Below are positions 1 to 12,370 of a DNA stretch of 64,000 bases, piece after piece. Origin of the DNA: Ciona intestinalis (lineage: Eukaryota > Chordata > Ascidiacea > Phlebobranchia > Cionidae); assembly GCF_000224145.3 (NCBI RefSeq), contig NW_004190385.1:17410-81409 (forward strand). Reading direction: 5' to 3'. Position numbers and translations under genes: made by a program. The notes below the pieces were generated by a model that saw only the letters and a list, made by a program, of their open reading frames with translations, was not told the origin of the DNA and searched no databases. Numbering within the stretch: the stretch's first letter is position 1; the number at the start of each line of letters is the position of its first letter.

Positions 1-146
1 TGTAGTGTAGAATCCCAGACCTGCATAGCTTGCAACCCCAAAAACCACAGTAAAACCTCATACCATTCATAAAAATAAATATATTAGAACATACAGTAGA
101 TATTTCATTTGAGAATGTAACCTTAATAACATTAATTGACCAACAG

Positions 147-3100
147 ACAGAGATGGGCTTCCCGATCGAAACGTACGAACAGCTTTACAACAAGGGTTGT
201 TGGTTATTGGGGCAAGATAAAGTGGAAGAAGGGAGGGTTACGTTGGTTGAAGCCGAGAGGGTTTGTCGAGAGATGTTCGAAGATGATCCGGATGTGGCTG
301 AAGATGAGGTTGATGGCGAGGTGTCTGTTATAAGGTGGGNNNNNNNNNNNNNNNNNNNNNNNNNNNNNNNNNNNNNNNNNNNNNNNNNNGTGGCATGACA
401 ACTTAACTTTAAAACTTTGCATATTTTGGCCCAGTTTTAATGTTAAAGTTGTTTACCTGCTGTTAGGAGTTTCTATACAAACAAGCAGAGCCAAAGTATA
501 TTGCATTCACCACATTAATCAATGAGGTTTCCTATGTTTGACAACCATAAGTGTAACTGTATTTTGACAATGTCATCCCAGATTTTAGGTGTCTATACAA
601 AAAAGCAGAGCCAAAGTATATTGCATTCACCACATTAATCAATGTGTTTCACTGTGTTTGACAACTATGAGTGCATGTTTACAACGTCACCAGAAATTGA
701 TTTCTTCTGCCCTTACAGAGTACAACTCGCATACGCTTTACAACTCCAGGGAAAAACGGACGAAGCGTTGACGATTTACAACCAAGTGATTCGGTTACGA
801 CCAACTGACATCGCATTGGTTGCTGTTGCATCAAACAATATCATCAGCATTAATAGGGTAAGTGGTTGTTAGCTGGTGGATATTGTCACCAAATGTAGTC
901 TTATCTGAATGTACGAAACGTCGGAAATCAAATTTATATTTTTATCCCAGTGGGAACGAAATGTTTCTATATGTTGTTTTTTCTTGCATTTAATTTCCAC
1001 AAACTTAACTTTTTATAAATAACGATACTTTTGTAAAAATGTTCCTCTTCAACTTTGTTCTTTCTATTGAACGGCCAAAGTTGGGCAATTACCCCAACAT
1101 TATATTCTTGATAAAAATTCCCATTTTCACTCCAGGAACAAAATGTTTTTGACTCTCGCAAGAAAATGAAAGCAACCGTTGCTCCGGGGCTCGATAACAA
1201 GTTGGTTCCGTTCCAGAAGAAGAAAATCAATTTCAACCGAGCATTGCTGTTCATGTATTCAAACCAGGTTCGTTGGACCTAGATATTAACGGTGGTGTTT
1301 GGCAAATGCCACAGTGCCACAGTGTGTCCTGGCAATAATGCTACCAAGTTTATAAACTGTTTTAGTCGGTGGCATTTGCCACAGGCCTCTTTAAAGATAA
1401 GCAAATGCAATCCACATAAAACTGTGGGGTAAGATAGATATCACATAATATTCCTAATCGTGTTTTTAACGATTGTTTACTCTTTTTAGTAGCGTGAGGA
1501 TACGGTTTTATAATTCTGTGAATGTTCTTTATTTATTATCGAGACGATTAAAGAAAATGAAATGTCCCATCTTGCCCCAACCTACTATACATGAACCACC
1601 ATATATGCTACACGCAGTACATGCATGTATTACCATAGTGTATACAATCAAACATAGTGTATACAATCAAACATAGTGTATACATTATACCACATAACCA
1701 ACACTGTACTTACCCACTCAGTGGGAGGCGTGTCGCAAACTACTAAAGTCTCTCCACCGCGAACACACCGACACCAACATCCCGTGTTTGATTCAAACGG
1801 CTCAGATTGGTCGCGAGAAAGGAGCAAATAAAGCTGTGGAGTATTTAAAGGTATGATGTCATGATAACTAATATGATGTCATAATAACTATTGTGATGTC
1901 ACCACCCATGATTGGGTTAGACACAAATATGCAACATGAAATTGTTACAAGTTTTTGTATAAGTTTTTTAAAAGATTTTTTTTGTAAAAATAGCGACTAA
2001 TTTATTGAAATGTATCTTCTGCTGTTTGTGACCAACCAAGTCACAATTATAATATTTCTATGTTATATTAGACGTACATCAGCGAACACAGCGACCCTGA
2101 CCTTTCACCTGAAGTTGACCTCACCGATGTAAAGTTGTGTCTTGTACAACTTCTGATGGGGTCGGGAAATGTAAGTGTTTGTGTATGGCTGATAATATAA
2201 AGGATTGCATTGTAACCAACGGGTACAGGGTTCGAGGCTTGACACCGACACTGTGTGTGTTCTTGTACAACTTAGTATGGGATTAGGAAGGTTCTGAAAA
2301 TGTGCATATACAATGTTGGGGTAATGTGCCAACTCTGGTCTTAAACCTAGGTCCCATGGCGTGCCTTACTGTAGGACCTTACCCATATAGAATAGAAAGT
2401 GCATATACAATGTTGGGGTAATGGGTCAACTTTGGTCTAAATCCCAGGTCCCATGGCATGCCTCACTGTAGGACCTCACCCATATAGAATAGAATGTGCA
2501 TATACAATGTTGGGGTAATGGGCCAACTCTGGTCTAAATCCCAGGTCCCATGACGTGCCTCACTGTAGGACCTCACCCATATAGAATAGAATGTGCATAT
2601 ACAATGTTGGGGTAATGGGCCAACTTTGGTCTAAATCCCAGGTCCCATGGCATGCCTCACTGTAGGACCTCACACATACAGAATAGAATGTGCATATACA
2701 ATGTTGGGGTAATGGGGCAACTCTGGTCTAAATCCCAGGACCCATGGCATGCCTCACTGTAGGACTTCACCCATATAGAATATAAGTGATTGTTGGGAAT
2801 TATATTATTTTTAACATTTGCTTTTATTCCCCACAGTTAAGTGAAGCATGCGAGGTCCTTGAAAGTTTGGGTTCGTTAAGTTACACGCCAGCATTAGTGT
2901 CGTGCCTGGTTTCATTGTATGGTGCCCAACATGAAGGGGAGGGGAAAGCGACGAAGCTAATGCAACGTGCCATACAGTGGCATAAGAAGAATAAGGTGAA
3001 ATATATTGTGTTACATTTAGGATGCACATTACAGAATAATTAGGTATTCTAGGATATCCTAGAATACTTTATTTCGAATCTAGAATTCCGAGTGTAGAAT

Positions 3101-6071
3101 TTGGAATCTTTTTATGTTTATAGGAAAAAATAATTTTACCCACTTAAGTCAGTTTAAAGACTCTTTCATAGCAGCCTTGTTGGATCATGAGCTGTAAAAT
3201 GATCAAAAATTGTACTATTGGGTAGTTTTTGCGTCATGAAACGTATAGCAAGCTATGAAAAGACGTTGCGAAACATTTAATCTCGAAAGTCCAACAAACA
3301 CAAAAATATTTTGTAACCTCTAATCTAGAGTAATTTTAAACGAAAACATGTACTGTAATGTAAAATGTAATTTTAAATTGAAACAAAAAATGAATCCCCA
3401 AATTCCCCCCCCCCCCCACTTTTAGAGCCCGCCATCGATTATGACATCACTGATGTGGGAGGCATCGGAATATTCGCTCAAGCATAACGATCCGAAATCA
3501 GCAGCGAGCGTTCTGGAGGAACTTCTAAGGTTTGTTGGTTCAACTGAACGTTAATTTGCGCTTTGGTTTAATCAATTTAACAAATTCAAGAAATTAATAA
3601 TTATTATCATTCTAGTATTTGACAGTAAAAATAACGCATATTTATTGGTGTTTTAATATTCAAACATTAGAGTGACAGAATAATTGGTAAAAATGTTGTA
3701 AACCAAAAGTTAAATTTTGTCTAATTGTCAACATTGGACTATATTCTGTTTAACACGCTACAGGTAAAAACTACTACGAAAAATATGTCCAATAAAAACG
3801 TGGCTGCTAAACCCACAATCGACTAACTCTGATCTGAATCCCAGGTCCCATCACCCCACACCTCACCCATATAGAATTATTATTGAAGTTCGTTGTTTTT
3901 TTAACTCTTGTTATTTTATACAGTTTGGATCCAAAGAACGTGAAGGTTTTGGCGAAACTAATTTTCGCATATTCGCGATTCAACCCAAGCAAGGCTCATC
4001 AGTATCCTTTATGTTTGTGGTTTGGGGTTGTGTGTTGTGTAGGCGGGAGGCAATGATGTAGTGAAGGAATGTAAGTTTATTTATCGTATGGTGGGGCAAC
4101 ATTAGCGGTTATAAATGGGGCAACTAGGTTCGAGGAATTGCCGTTAAGTGTCTTGCACAAAGACTCATACGCCCACAATGGTAGCAGCGACAAGCCTTGA
4201 AACAGTTACCTCTGGGCGAACAATAACCAGAGACAAGAGTGAGTGTTATATAAAGACCAGCTTGGTACTTGTAATATTCACATAAACAACTTCCAAACAT
4301 CCTGTTTTACACACTATGGTTGATTAACATATGCTGGGGATTGAATAACAGAGAATATTGGAAAACTTGGTGAAACATCTGATATTGAATATTAATATTT
4401 AACTTTTTATGGTGGCCAAAGTAATATCGTAGTTTAACAACAACGTAGCTTTTGTTTTTGCTGCATGGATAACTAACAGCAGGAGAAATTAGGCCAAATT
4501 CGATATATATGTTATTCAAAAGTTGTTGTGCCAACTGCCTAGTATAACTATGATAAAAACATCGGCTACAATATAACTTATGCGTTCCCATGTTGCATTT
4601 CTCCACAAAAAAACTAAATGTTCAAAAAAACTGCAAAACACAATTGAATCTCAATATGTGTAGCCCGGAACGTTTTAGCCACGGTTTATATCAAATACAC
4701 AAACAACCATGTCGGCTGTCGCCCCATATCTTCCTTAACCGCACACCACTAGAGCAAGCGAGGATCTCCCATCGTTGTCCGATCTGTCCGTGCATGTTGA
4801 CGTTGATGACCTGGAACGAAACGCGTCGCGTATTACACCTCGGTACGTGAAGAAACAGAAAGAGAAAGATGTTGTGGAGGTTAATGTGGCGACCTCGCTT
4901 GTTTCGGAAGGAACGTGAGTGAAATGTTTGGTTAATTCGAGTACCTTGTATTTTTTCCTCTGATTTAAAAGTAATGTTGGATAGATAAAAATTGTTTATT
5001 TCGCATGGCAGGGCAATGACAGTCAATATAACTCAGGTGTTCTGTTTCCTAAACCTTCTGTAACTTTAAGACCGCTAACGAGTTACCACATTTGTAACTT
5101 TAAGGGTGAACTTTTTTTGAATTACCTAATCTTCAGATAAATACGCTAAACTGTTCAGGGTTTCTCAAAAAAACAACCTGTCAATCAAATTTTGTTGCAG
5201 ATCAAACATAGAAATAATAAAAACAAAGAAAAGAAAGAAGAAGAAGAATCCGAAGCCACAGAATTTTCGTGAGAATTACACCCCAGATGACGAGAGATGG
5301 TTGCCCCTTCGTGAAAGGTGGGGGGGGTTATTTGGGTTCAACGACAGTTCATATAAATGCCAATATACCAGTTACTATTTTTTATCGTTTAGTAAAACAC
5401 TCCAGACTGAACGTTTTAAGATTCAATTGTTTTACAGTTTTTTTTGTAAAATATTTATCTAATACAAAACCCCTATTATGATGTATTAACCCCATTGTTA
5501 GATCATACTACAAGGGACGAAGAAAAGATCGCAAGAAAGGAGGGGTTGGTAAAGGAACACAAGGTGGCGCCAACACGGGGGTCGCGGATGTTTAGTAAGT
5601 ATTTATTATAATATAAAGAACAAACAAAGAAACAATATAGACATATATATATGTGTGTGGGATAAAAAAGTAACGTTTGCATGGTTTAGGTCAATGTTAA
5701 AATAAAGTATAAATGGAACAATCATTGTTTCTTGTTAAATAAAACTATGGTATAAAAACAATGTACAGATACTGAAACCACTTCTTTTATTTAATAATTT
5801 TACTAAGAAAAACATTTAAACCGTTATTAAAATTCTAAAATCTAAAAATGTATGAATTTATTTTTTACAAATATTTCGTTTTTCCAGCGATATGTCGCAC
5901 AAGACTTCAGCAGCCGTTGCCCCAAACTCACCCAAACCTGGGTCCACTGGGTCGGGTAGTCACGGCAACACCCCTATAAATTCCCCCAAGCCCACCCACG
6001 TTAAAGGGGTGAAGGGCAAGAAATCCGGGGGCGGGGGTAAGAAGAAGAAGAAGGGTAAAGGGGGCTGGTAG
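147..6071 (+). CDS. SRP72: SRP72, signal recognition particle 72 kDa subunit (5' part missing)
   Basis: Protein subunit of the signal recognition particle; with SRP68 it binds SRP RNA and supports ER targeting. Exons read from the sequence: ~147/151-~336 (donor next to the N gap), 719-857, 1136-1267, 1722-1850, 2072-2170, 2837-2995, 3426-3529, 3924-4001, 4753-4914, 5201-5317, 5502-5594, 5888-6071; junction phases agree throughout. Seen: TPR helices (LQLQGKTDEALTIYNQVI, then SNNIISINR, as in vertebrate SRP72), the basic SRP-RNA-binding stretch before NYTPDDERWLPLRER (family NYDPKVTPDPERWLPMRER), YYKGRRK, and the Lys-rich end KKKKKGKGGW followed by stop. The first TPRs lie upstream of the window. 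ATG at 153 is an internal Met, not the start. AATAAA at 6124-6129 is a likely poly(A) signal. Confidence 0.95.
340..389. other. Assembly gap (50 N)
   Basis: Run of N immediately after a putative SRP72 splice donor (AAG|gtggg). The missing bases are probably intronic, because the next exon at 719 continues in the matching phase. Confidence 0.99.
471..705 (+). repeat. Direct tandem duplication (~120 bp, two copies)
   Basis: The block starting tctatacaaacaagcagagc is repeated about 120 bp later with few changes, including a long stretch beginning agccaaagtatattgcattc. It lies in SRP72 intron sequence beside the N gap. Weaker relatives are seen near 25950-26000 and, inverted, near 35530-35640, so the unit is probably a dispersed element. 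Confidence 0.8.
1425..1600. mobile_element. MITE-like element (GGTGGGG/TACCCCACC family), diverged
   Basis: Begins tgtggggtaagat and ends atcttgccccaacctactat, with the family core (cctaatcgtgtttttaac, gtgaggatacggttttataa) in between. It lies in an SRP72 intron. Same family as the copies at 8043, 10530, 13655, 13898 and 25550. Confidence 0.7.
2302..2785 (+). repeat. Tandem array, ~97-bp unit, five copies
   Basis: Each unit starts tgcatatacaatgttggggt and contains ccaggtcccatgg and tgcctcactgtaggacct. Unit starts at about 2302, 2400, 2497, 2593 and 2690. It lies in the SRP72 intron between exons 2072-2170 and 2837-2995. Single dispersed relatives occur near 9490, 16015, 21275, 22560, 30960 and 46715, so the array grew from a dispersed element. 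Confidence 0.9.
4075..4225. mobile_element. SINE fragment in SRP72 intron
   Basis: Carries the dispersed body (tgccgttaagtgtcttgcac, cccacaatggtagcagcgac, aagccttgaaac). Its reverse complement resembles a tRNA B-box followed by a SINE body. Same family as the copies at 15240, 24135, 32455 and 57525. Confidence 0.65.
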
Positions 6072-6123
6072 TTCCCCCTGAGCGGAAATCATATTTGACG
6101 TTTTATTTGCAATGGAAATAAGG

Positions 6124-6129
6124 AATAAA
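6124..6129 (+). terminator. Poly(A) signal AATAAA of SRP72
   Basis: AATAAA 53 bases after the SRP72 stop codon, at a normal distance for 3'-end processing. Confidence 0.6.
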
Positions 6130-6299
6130 TATTTGCGGAGATTCGGATTCGGTTGAGTGATTACTGATTGTGACGTCATAGTGGTCATGACGTTATAATA
6201 ACATTTGTTTTTAAAAACATTCATGAGCGACCGCGAACTCGTTGAACAAAAAGTTAATAATGAAACGTCATAATGAGCTGTCACGTTGACAATCGAAGT

Positions 6300-7200
6300 T
6301 GATTGTTAGCGAACAATCAAGATTGTGACGTCACACACGGGAATTGTGAAAAAGTCCCACGAGTTTGGTTTATTGGAATCGCCGCGCGTCGGCGTGACTT
6401 CATTATTGGGCGCGTGGTTCGTATTGATCGGGGTTGGTTTATAAAGTTGCTACGTGTAGTTGGTTGGCAGTTAGTTGGAAGGAGTCTGTAAAGCGTGTAG
6501 TATGGCTGATGTTGAATGCATGTAGTTGTTTAGGTTAGGTTAATAGTGGAGGATATAAGTTAGTGATCGTGTGTCTAAGGTTTATATGAAGTTAATGTAG
6601 CTGGGTGTGTGGGCACGTGTGTAGTATGTATATACAAGTATACAATATTGCTAGGTTTGTATATTAAGTATTCGCACTTAGACTACGTGTGTGAATGTTT
6701 AGTGCAGTAGAAAGACAATTTGCAAAATATTACGTGTTGCAGTTTTAGAATAGTAAAGGAAAATACGTTTATATAAAGTTACATTAGCTGTGTATGTAGA
6801 GTTCACTATAGTTTGTATATTGCAACTCGTGCAGTTATTTATATTGGGAGTTGAATTACACGCGATGTTCCCAGGGAAATATGAGGCGCCGGTTTCGTAA
6901 ATCTAATTTAATCTAATTTAGGCAAGAATGTTAGTTGGGGTAGTTAGCGTAGGGCTGTGTGGATGAATTTATACGTTTGTTGGTGTTTAGGGAATGTTTA
7001 AGTTAATGTACAAACTATTTCGTCTTTAAGATTATTGAGTTGCAGTTAAAGAATAAACGTCGCGACGAAAGTAGTTATGTTTGAAAAATGGTGTTTTTGG
7101 TAAAATACATTAATTTTATTTTATGAACGTTTCTTATGCTTTCCCGGCGTAAGACGTCATCAGGGTAGAATGCGACAAACCAAACATTTAGGTAACGGTT
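6300..7200. other. Intergenic, no gene seen
   Basis: Between SRP72 and the first USP gene. Short open frames here have no recognisable product and no splice-consistent partner. No structured RNA gene recognised. Confidence 0.6.
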
Positions 7201-7221
7201 TAAAAATAGGCGATTAATAGG

Positions 7222-7320
7222 ATTTATTGCCTCTTCAATACGATAGCGAAGATCAGAATATTTAAAACAACGAAGAGAAGGAAATTAGCAGCAAAAACGA
7301 AAGTCGTTATAAATAAGCAT
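7222..7320 (-). mobile_element. LINE/SINE 3'-tail element
   Basis: Reverse complement of the dispersed tail containing gatcttcgctatcgtattc and gaagagataaat. Further copies lie near 8237, 22850, 32990, 34880, 45890, 47450, 50155 and 57960. It ends with the gtcgttata motif, which is shared with the SINE family. Confidence 0.6.
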
Positions 7321-7542
7321 CCTAATATATAAACTACCTGGTAACAAGTGACAGGGCGGTTGGTTGGATGTCCATGTATAAGGTCGTATCTATGTTAAAA
7401 CTGACTTACAAGAGGTGACCCCATGTAACAGTAGCTTCCTGGATACCAATGTCTTGTATTTAGTAAATTATTGATGGCTTTCCTTCTATGACTTTGGTTA
7501 GTGGTTAGGGGTTGTGTTTCATATCTCTTGTATTCACACGCC

Positions 7543-9827
7543 ATGAAGGTTCTTATTGCCGTTGACGAAAGCGACATCGCGGAAAAGACGTTTGAATGTA
7601 AGTGCATTGTTTACTATTGTGATGTAGGAATACGGTTTTGAAATAACTATTGTGTCTTTAAATTAAAACAAAGTGTTTTTATTTTAATTTAAGAAAAAAA
7701 GTTTTTTTTTAATTGATAATTCGCTTTGTTATTTTAAGCGGCGTTTACACTACAGCGTAGCTCGCCTCGGTGTAAAAAGAACAAACAAAGAAATATCTAC
7801 ACCCAGCGTTGTTTAGCGCAGGCCAGTGTATATACTTCTTTGTTTGTTCTTTTTCACAATAGCTGTTATGTACAAACTATCCGAGACCTAAATTATTTTC
7901 ATGAAATATTAATATCTTGTTGTTATCCTTATTCAGGGTATTTGAACCAAATCCATAAACCTGACAATGATATAGTGGTCAGCCATGCTGGGGAACCTCC
8001 GCATTTGCCTACACTTAAGTTTATGAGTAAGTATAGTATATAGTAGGGTGGGGTAAGATGGGACACCTTTAACACGTAATATCCAAATATCCTGATCGTG
8101 TTTTAAACAATTACCAACGACATATGGAAGTCGTGAGAATACGGTTTTATAATTCTTGGATGTTCTTTTTCAAATCAGACAAAAAAATGGAATGAAAAGG
8201 TGTCTCATCTTCCCCCATCCTAATATAAATGTTTTTATCTTTTCGAATTCGATAACGAAGACCAAATTAATTAAAACAACAAAGAGAAGGAAATTAGCAC
8301 AGTCGTTATAACACGGGTGTTTTGTTTCATACACCTCGTGCTTGCTTATAAGTTACCACGTATGTAACTTTGTGGTTATATTTACTCGGTAACAAAGCTT
8401 TGCATTGCTGGGAAACCTGTGTTTCATAGAAACTCTTTATCAGCGGTTAATGTTTCTATGTACACGTCATGTAAACACGTCACAATGGTGTGTGTGTGCG
8501 CATATAATGAACTAAATTTGTAGTTTCATTTAAAATAATAAATATTGAAATAATTGCTATAAATCATATGAAGTATTTTGATAATGTTATTCGTGTTTAG
8601 TTTTCAACGCCTATTTACAGAATACAAATTAATTATGTATATCGTAGGTTACACGATAGGATTGTTTATTATTTTATTTTATCAACCATATTTACAAAAT
8701 CATATAACCGTATCCTCACTAAATGAACTATGTTAAAAATTGATCGAAAAGATGAGATAATGTGCGCCAACGGTATCCATCTTACCCCACAGTTTTACAT
8801 TTATTTATTAAAATTTAGTTTAAAATATTTATTTCAATCTTTCGCAATTCCATCTTCGATTTTAACGATTTAAATTATGACGTCACAGGCGAAGGTGCGG
8901 TTTTCCCCAGTGACGAAATAAAGAACATTATGACGCAGAGCAACAAAAAGTTGGAGGAATTCAAAAATAAATATTCCTTAAAATGCGCCGAAAAAAAAGT
9001 AAGTCAATTGTTGCATTATTACTAAATAAATATAAAATGACGTCACAATCGTTACGCTGAGCGACACTAAATTAATTTTAAAATTCCGAATAATAATAAT
9101 GTCGCTATCTTTTAGACAGAGTGTTTATATACGGAGTCATCTGCTTTTAGAATCGTTGTGGGTATTTTGTCGACAATAAGTTTCTAATTATTTAAAGCAA
9201 ACGAATTAATTGATTTTGGTTGATTATTGATCCGACAACTTTATTATAACCTTCGACCTGTTGTATGGAGTTCACAGTGTGTGGTTATAAGGGGTTGTTC
9301 AGGAGGGAATTAGGGGGTGTGTAATATCGGAGCTTTTTAATTAAAATAACAAAGCAACTCAACTTATTACAACGTTGGTTTAAGGTGTCTTTGTATTGAA
9401 ACTGTTGGTACGCCGTAAAAATAGTTGCATCCTTATATGGATAAGATTTTAATTCGAACGAGCTAACTTGGTTATGACAAACTGTTCCGGGTTATGGGCC
9501 AACTCTGGCTTAAATCCCAGGTCCCATGGTATGTTTTGGCGCTGAAGTATATAACTCGTTCATATATAAAATGAAAAATCGTGCAATTTAAAAAACAACA
9601 ATGAACTTATAAAACCATTTTCATCGCAGATAAAATGCAAACTGGTGTTCCAACTTAGCGATAAATCGCCCGGCGAAACAATTGTAAAAATCGCAAATGA
9701 GGAGGCGTGTGACGTAATAGTGATGGGGACGCGGGGACTCGGCGCAGTTCGCCGAACAATCCTCGGTTCGGTCAGCGATTACGTCATCCATCATGCCAGG
9801 ATTCCCGTCATCATTTGCCCGAAGTAA
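7543..9827 (+). CDS. Universal stress protein 1 of cluster
   Basis: UspA-fold protein of 150 residues; family members bind ATP and act in stress or redox responses, but no specific role can be read here. Exons 7543-7597, 7937-8026, 8889-8998 and 9630-9827 join in frame. Visible parts: N-terminal strand MKVLIAVDESD with the conserved Asp, WYLNQIHKPDNDIVV, a Lys-rich linker helix (KKLEEFKNKYSLK), then CDVIVMGTRGLGAVRRTILG, which is the GxxGx(9)G(S/T) nucleotide-binding signature, and SVSDYVIHHARIPVIICPK to stop. Start chosen because ATG 7543 is followed at once by the conserved first strand and a good donor (gaat|gtaag). Length is typical of single-domain USPs. Confidence 0.93.
7738..7858. repeat. 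Fold-back element with aagaacaaacaaagaaatat arms
   Basis: Left arm aaagaacaaacaaagaaata and right arm ttctttgtttgttctttttc are inverted copies around a short core (acacccagcgttgtttagcg). It sits in intron 1 of the first USP gene. Relatives occur at 20192-20320 and 27430-27612. Confidence 0.75.
8043..8222. mobile_element. MITE, near-complete copy
   Basis: Terminal inverted repeats: starts tagggtggggtaagatggga, ends with its approximate inverse (gtctcatcttcccccatcct). Core has ccaaatatcctgatcgtgtt. It sits in intron 2 of USP gene 1, starting 16 bases after the exon end. No coding capacity, so non-autonomous. Confidence 0.85.
8310..8425. mobile_element. SINE distal module
   Basis: Contains cagtcgttataacacgggtg, tacacctcgtgcttgctta and taagttaccacgtatgtaac, the ~97-bp module of the SINE family. 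Lies in intron 2 of USP gene 1, directly after a LINE-like tail at 8237-8309. Confidence 0.7.
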
Positions 9828-10529
9828 AAATATGGGGAATATTGTTTATTTAGTGTTTTAAAGTAAAAATTGTTCTAAAGGTTTAATTTAACTTAGTATT
9901 TGTTGCTTTAAAGTAATGTGTGTGTTTTGGTTCAGTATATGAAAAACGTAACAAACAAAATCAAGTCCAACCAACAGGGTGTCATTCGCCTAAAATAACA
10001 TCATCGGTTTCTTACACAAATATTATCCAGCGTGTTTCAAATTTTTAAATGTTTCGTTTAAATTGGTTGTTGTTGTTTTGAAACTGTATATTTGGTTTAT
10101 AATGTAACAAATAACAAATTAATAAACTTTAAACATACGAAAACACAAAAGTTTGATTTCAATTTTATTGACATAATATCTAATATTTCCTAATTTATTT
10201 TGAACAATTAACAACGCTCTTTTAGAGTGGTGTAAATGCGGTTATAAAGTTCTGTAAATATTCTTTGTTTACTACTAAATGGAATGACGAAAAAAAAGAA
10301 AACTTAAACCATTTTACCACAACGTGAGATAAATTGAATTAACATTTGGCGTACAGTCGTTATATTATACATATGCTAATAAATGCCAGTGGAGCTATTT
10401 TAGAAACATTTTTATGGTGGAAACTAGTTTATCTCAACATATACTTATACTATAAATTAAACTGGGTTTACACGTATATGATGCACGGTGTCCATTGTGT
10501 AGTAGGTTGGTATACATTATATGTACAGT

Positions 10530-10732
10530 GATGTGGGGGAATACGGGACATCTTTTGGCACATAATATCCAAATATCCTGATCGTGTTTTAAACAATTAC
10601 CGACGGTCTATGGGAGTCGTGAGGATACGCTTGTTATAATTCTTTGAATATTCTTTGTTTACTACCAAAATGGTCGAAAAAATAGAATATAAAGGTGTCC
10701 CATCTCCACCCCACCCTACTATACAATGAATT
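10530..10732. mobile_element. MITE copy between USP genes 1 and 2
   Basis: Starts gtgggggaatacgggacatc and ends gtgtcccatctccacccc. Core motifs (ccaaatatcctgatcgtgtt, gtcgtgaggatac) match the other copies. It abuts the shared 3' flank of USP genes 2 and 4. Confidence 0.85.
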
Positions 10733-10744
10733 ATACATGGTTAT

Positions 10745-11889
10745 TTACTTATGGCACACCAGCACAGGAACACGAGCATGGTGTACAATGTATCCGCTCA
10801 CTGATCCCAATATTGTACGTCGTACAACACCAAGACCACGTGACCCTGTGATTATGATGTCACACTTCTCTTTATCGGCCAATCGAACCAACGCCTCGCC
10901 TGTTGCGTCATTGATGACGTCAAACACGAACCGATGGTGCACCTAAAGCGTATAGGCCGCACAATAAACCAGATGCCACGTCACCCTCACCACACACACG
11001 CCACACACCACACACCACACACACACGCCACACCACGCACACACGCCACACCACGTGCACACACATACACGCCACACCACCCACCTTTCCTTCCATCTGA
11101 TGCAACTTCGTTTCAAACTTCGTCATCAACTGGTGAACTTCACGTTTAGTTTTGCGAATCATTTCCTCCAGTTCATTAACAGGAAACGGTGCAACCACGC
11201 CACCTAGGGTTGATTAAGTACTTTGATGACGTCATTATTCATATGACGTCACTGGTTCATATTACGTTTAGAATAAAGTGCTACAAATATGGTCCAACTA
11301 ATAGTTTACTAAAGGGATATTTCACCAACAACCGGCATAACCAGTCTCTTGTTTAAATAGGGTATATGACGTCATTAGTTATTATGACGTCATCAACTCA
11401 CCGAAATATGGCTGGTAAATAGAAGGTTGCTCAGCAACATGGCCGATTATGACCTCATTTTCGTCTTTGTGGATATTCTTGAAATACCCTGAATATAGAT
11501 AGTTACGTCATGAATAAGGATAGTTACGTCATGAACATTTAAGAATCATATGTTTATGACGTCATATAAAGCCGTAAGCGATAATCAAACTCAAGAGTAT
11601 AAAAATATTGAGCAATAACAAGCAGAATATATTGGTGTTGACGCCATCAGGCATAAAGTGGAATTTGAAATTGATCTTTAAGTAAAAACAATTGTATTTT
11701 GCCAACGTTACATCTGCCATAAAGAGTGTAGCTGTAAAACAAAATTTACCTTTTTACCAGAACAGCAATTTCAAGTAAAGTATTGTAATATGCAATAACG
11801 GTAGAATATATAATAACAATATATATCAACTTACAATTAAACGCATGCTCAGCGATGTCGCTTCCATCAACTGCTATTAATACTCGCAT
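10745..11889 (-). CDS. Universal stress protein 2 of cluster
   Basis: USP of 152 residues on the minus strand. Exons in transcript order: 11835-11889, 11402-11488, 11085-11203, 10745-10942 (55/87/119/198 nt, phases 1/2/0 as in the other members). Seen: MRVLIAVDGSDIAEHAF, WYFKNIHKDENEVIIGHVAE, a charged helix (ELEEMIRKTKREVHQLM), then CDIIITGSRGLGVVRRTILG with the GxxGx(9)G(S/T) signature, ending HHARVPVLVCHK. Its last exon and 3' flank are nearly identical to those of the gene at 18621-20532, while the other exons differ, which suggests gene conversion. Intron 3 is a CA-rich microsatellite. ATP binding is expected from the motif; the substrate and role are unknown. Confidence 0.92.
10984..11082. 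repeat. CA-rich microsatellite
   Basis: Repeats of acacac and cacgccacac fill almost the whole of intron 3 of USP gene 2. Open frames through it are low-complexity artefacts. Confidence 0.9.
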
Positions 11890-12164
11890 CTTGGTCTTAC
11901 ATAAAGTCCTGTCGCGCAACTATACTGCGTTGAGTGGAAGTAAAATCCATAATACAGTAAGCACTCATGCGTGAGGAGGAACTGTGCGCATAATAAAGAA
12001 ACAAAGGAGGAAATGAAGTTGAACCACCATGTTAGTGTACCATGGTTAAATATTAATATTGGAGGGTGAAGTTGATGCTGACACGGTGTATATGTGTGTG
12101 TTGTGGTGTAATATATGGTTTGCGTGTGAGATCATATACCTTTGTGTAGGGTTAGGGTTAATTG

Positions 12165-12370
12165 TACTGTTGGGTAATGGATACCGTTAGCAAATAATAT
12201 CCCATATTTCCAGATCGTGTTTTATGTATATTATGGTGGGGCAAAATGGGTCTCTTTAACTCACAGTATTCCATGTTTCCAGATCTTTTCTACGGCCCAA
12301 TGGAGCGATAAATAAAGAATGAAAACATGGCCCATTTTACCCCAACCTATTGGACCATCTTACCCCAACC
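12165..12370. mobile_element. MITE fragments, nested or rearranged
   Basis: Two partial heads (atcccatatttccagatcgt and ggtggggcaaaatgggt) and two tails (ccattttaccccaacctatt, ccatcttaccccaacc) lie within 200 bp. This suggests one copy inserted in or recombined with another. Confidence 0.6.

Noticed and set aside
3403-3419. Poly-C tract before an SRP72 exon as a special signal
   Set aside because: Similar C-rich tracts precede several acceptors here (e.g. 44737, 48481) and act simply as polypyrimidine tracts.
10920-11198. 92-residue minus-strand frame continuing USP gene 2 exon 3 through the microsatellite
   Set aside because: The VCVVWRVC-like part is CA/TG repeat translation. The exon ends at the donor gaaag|gtggg and joins exon 10745-10942 in phase.
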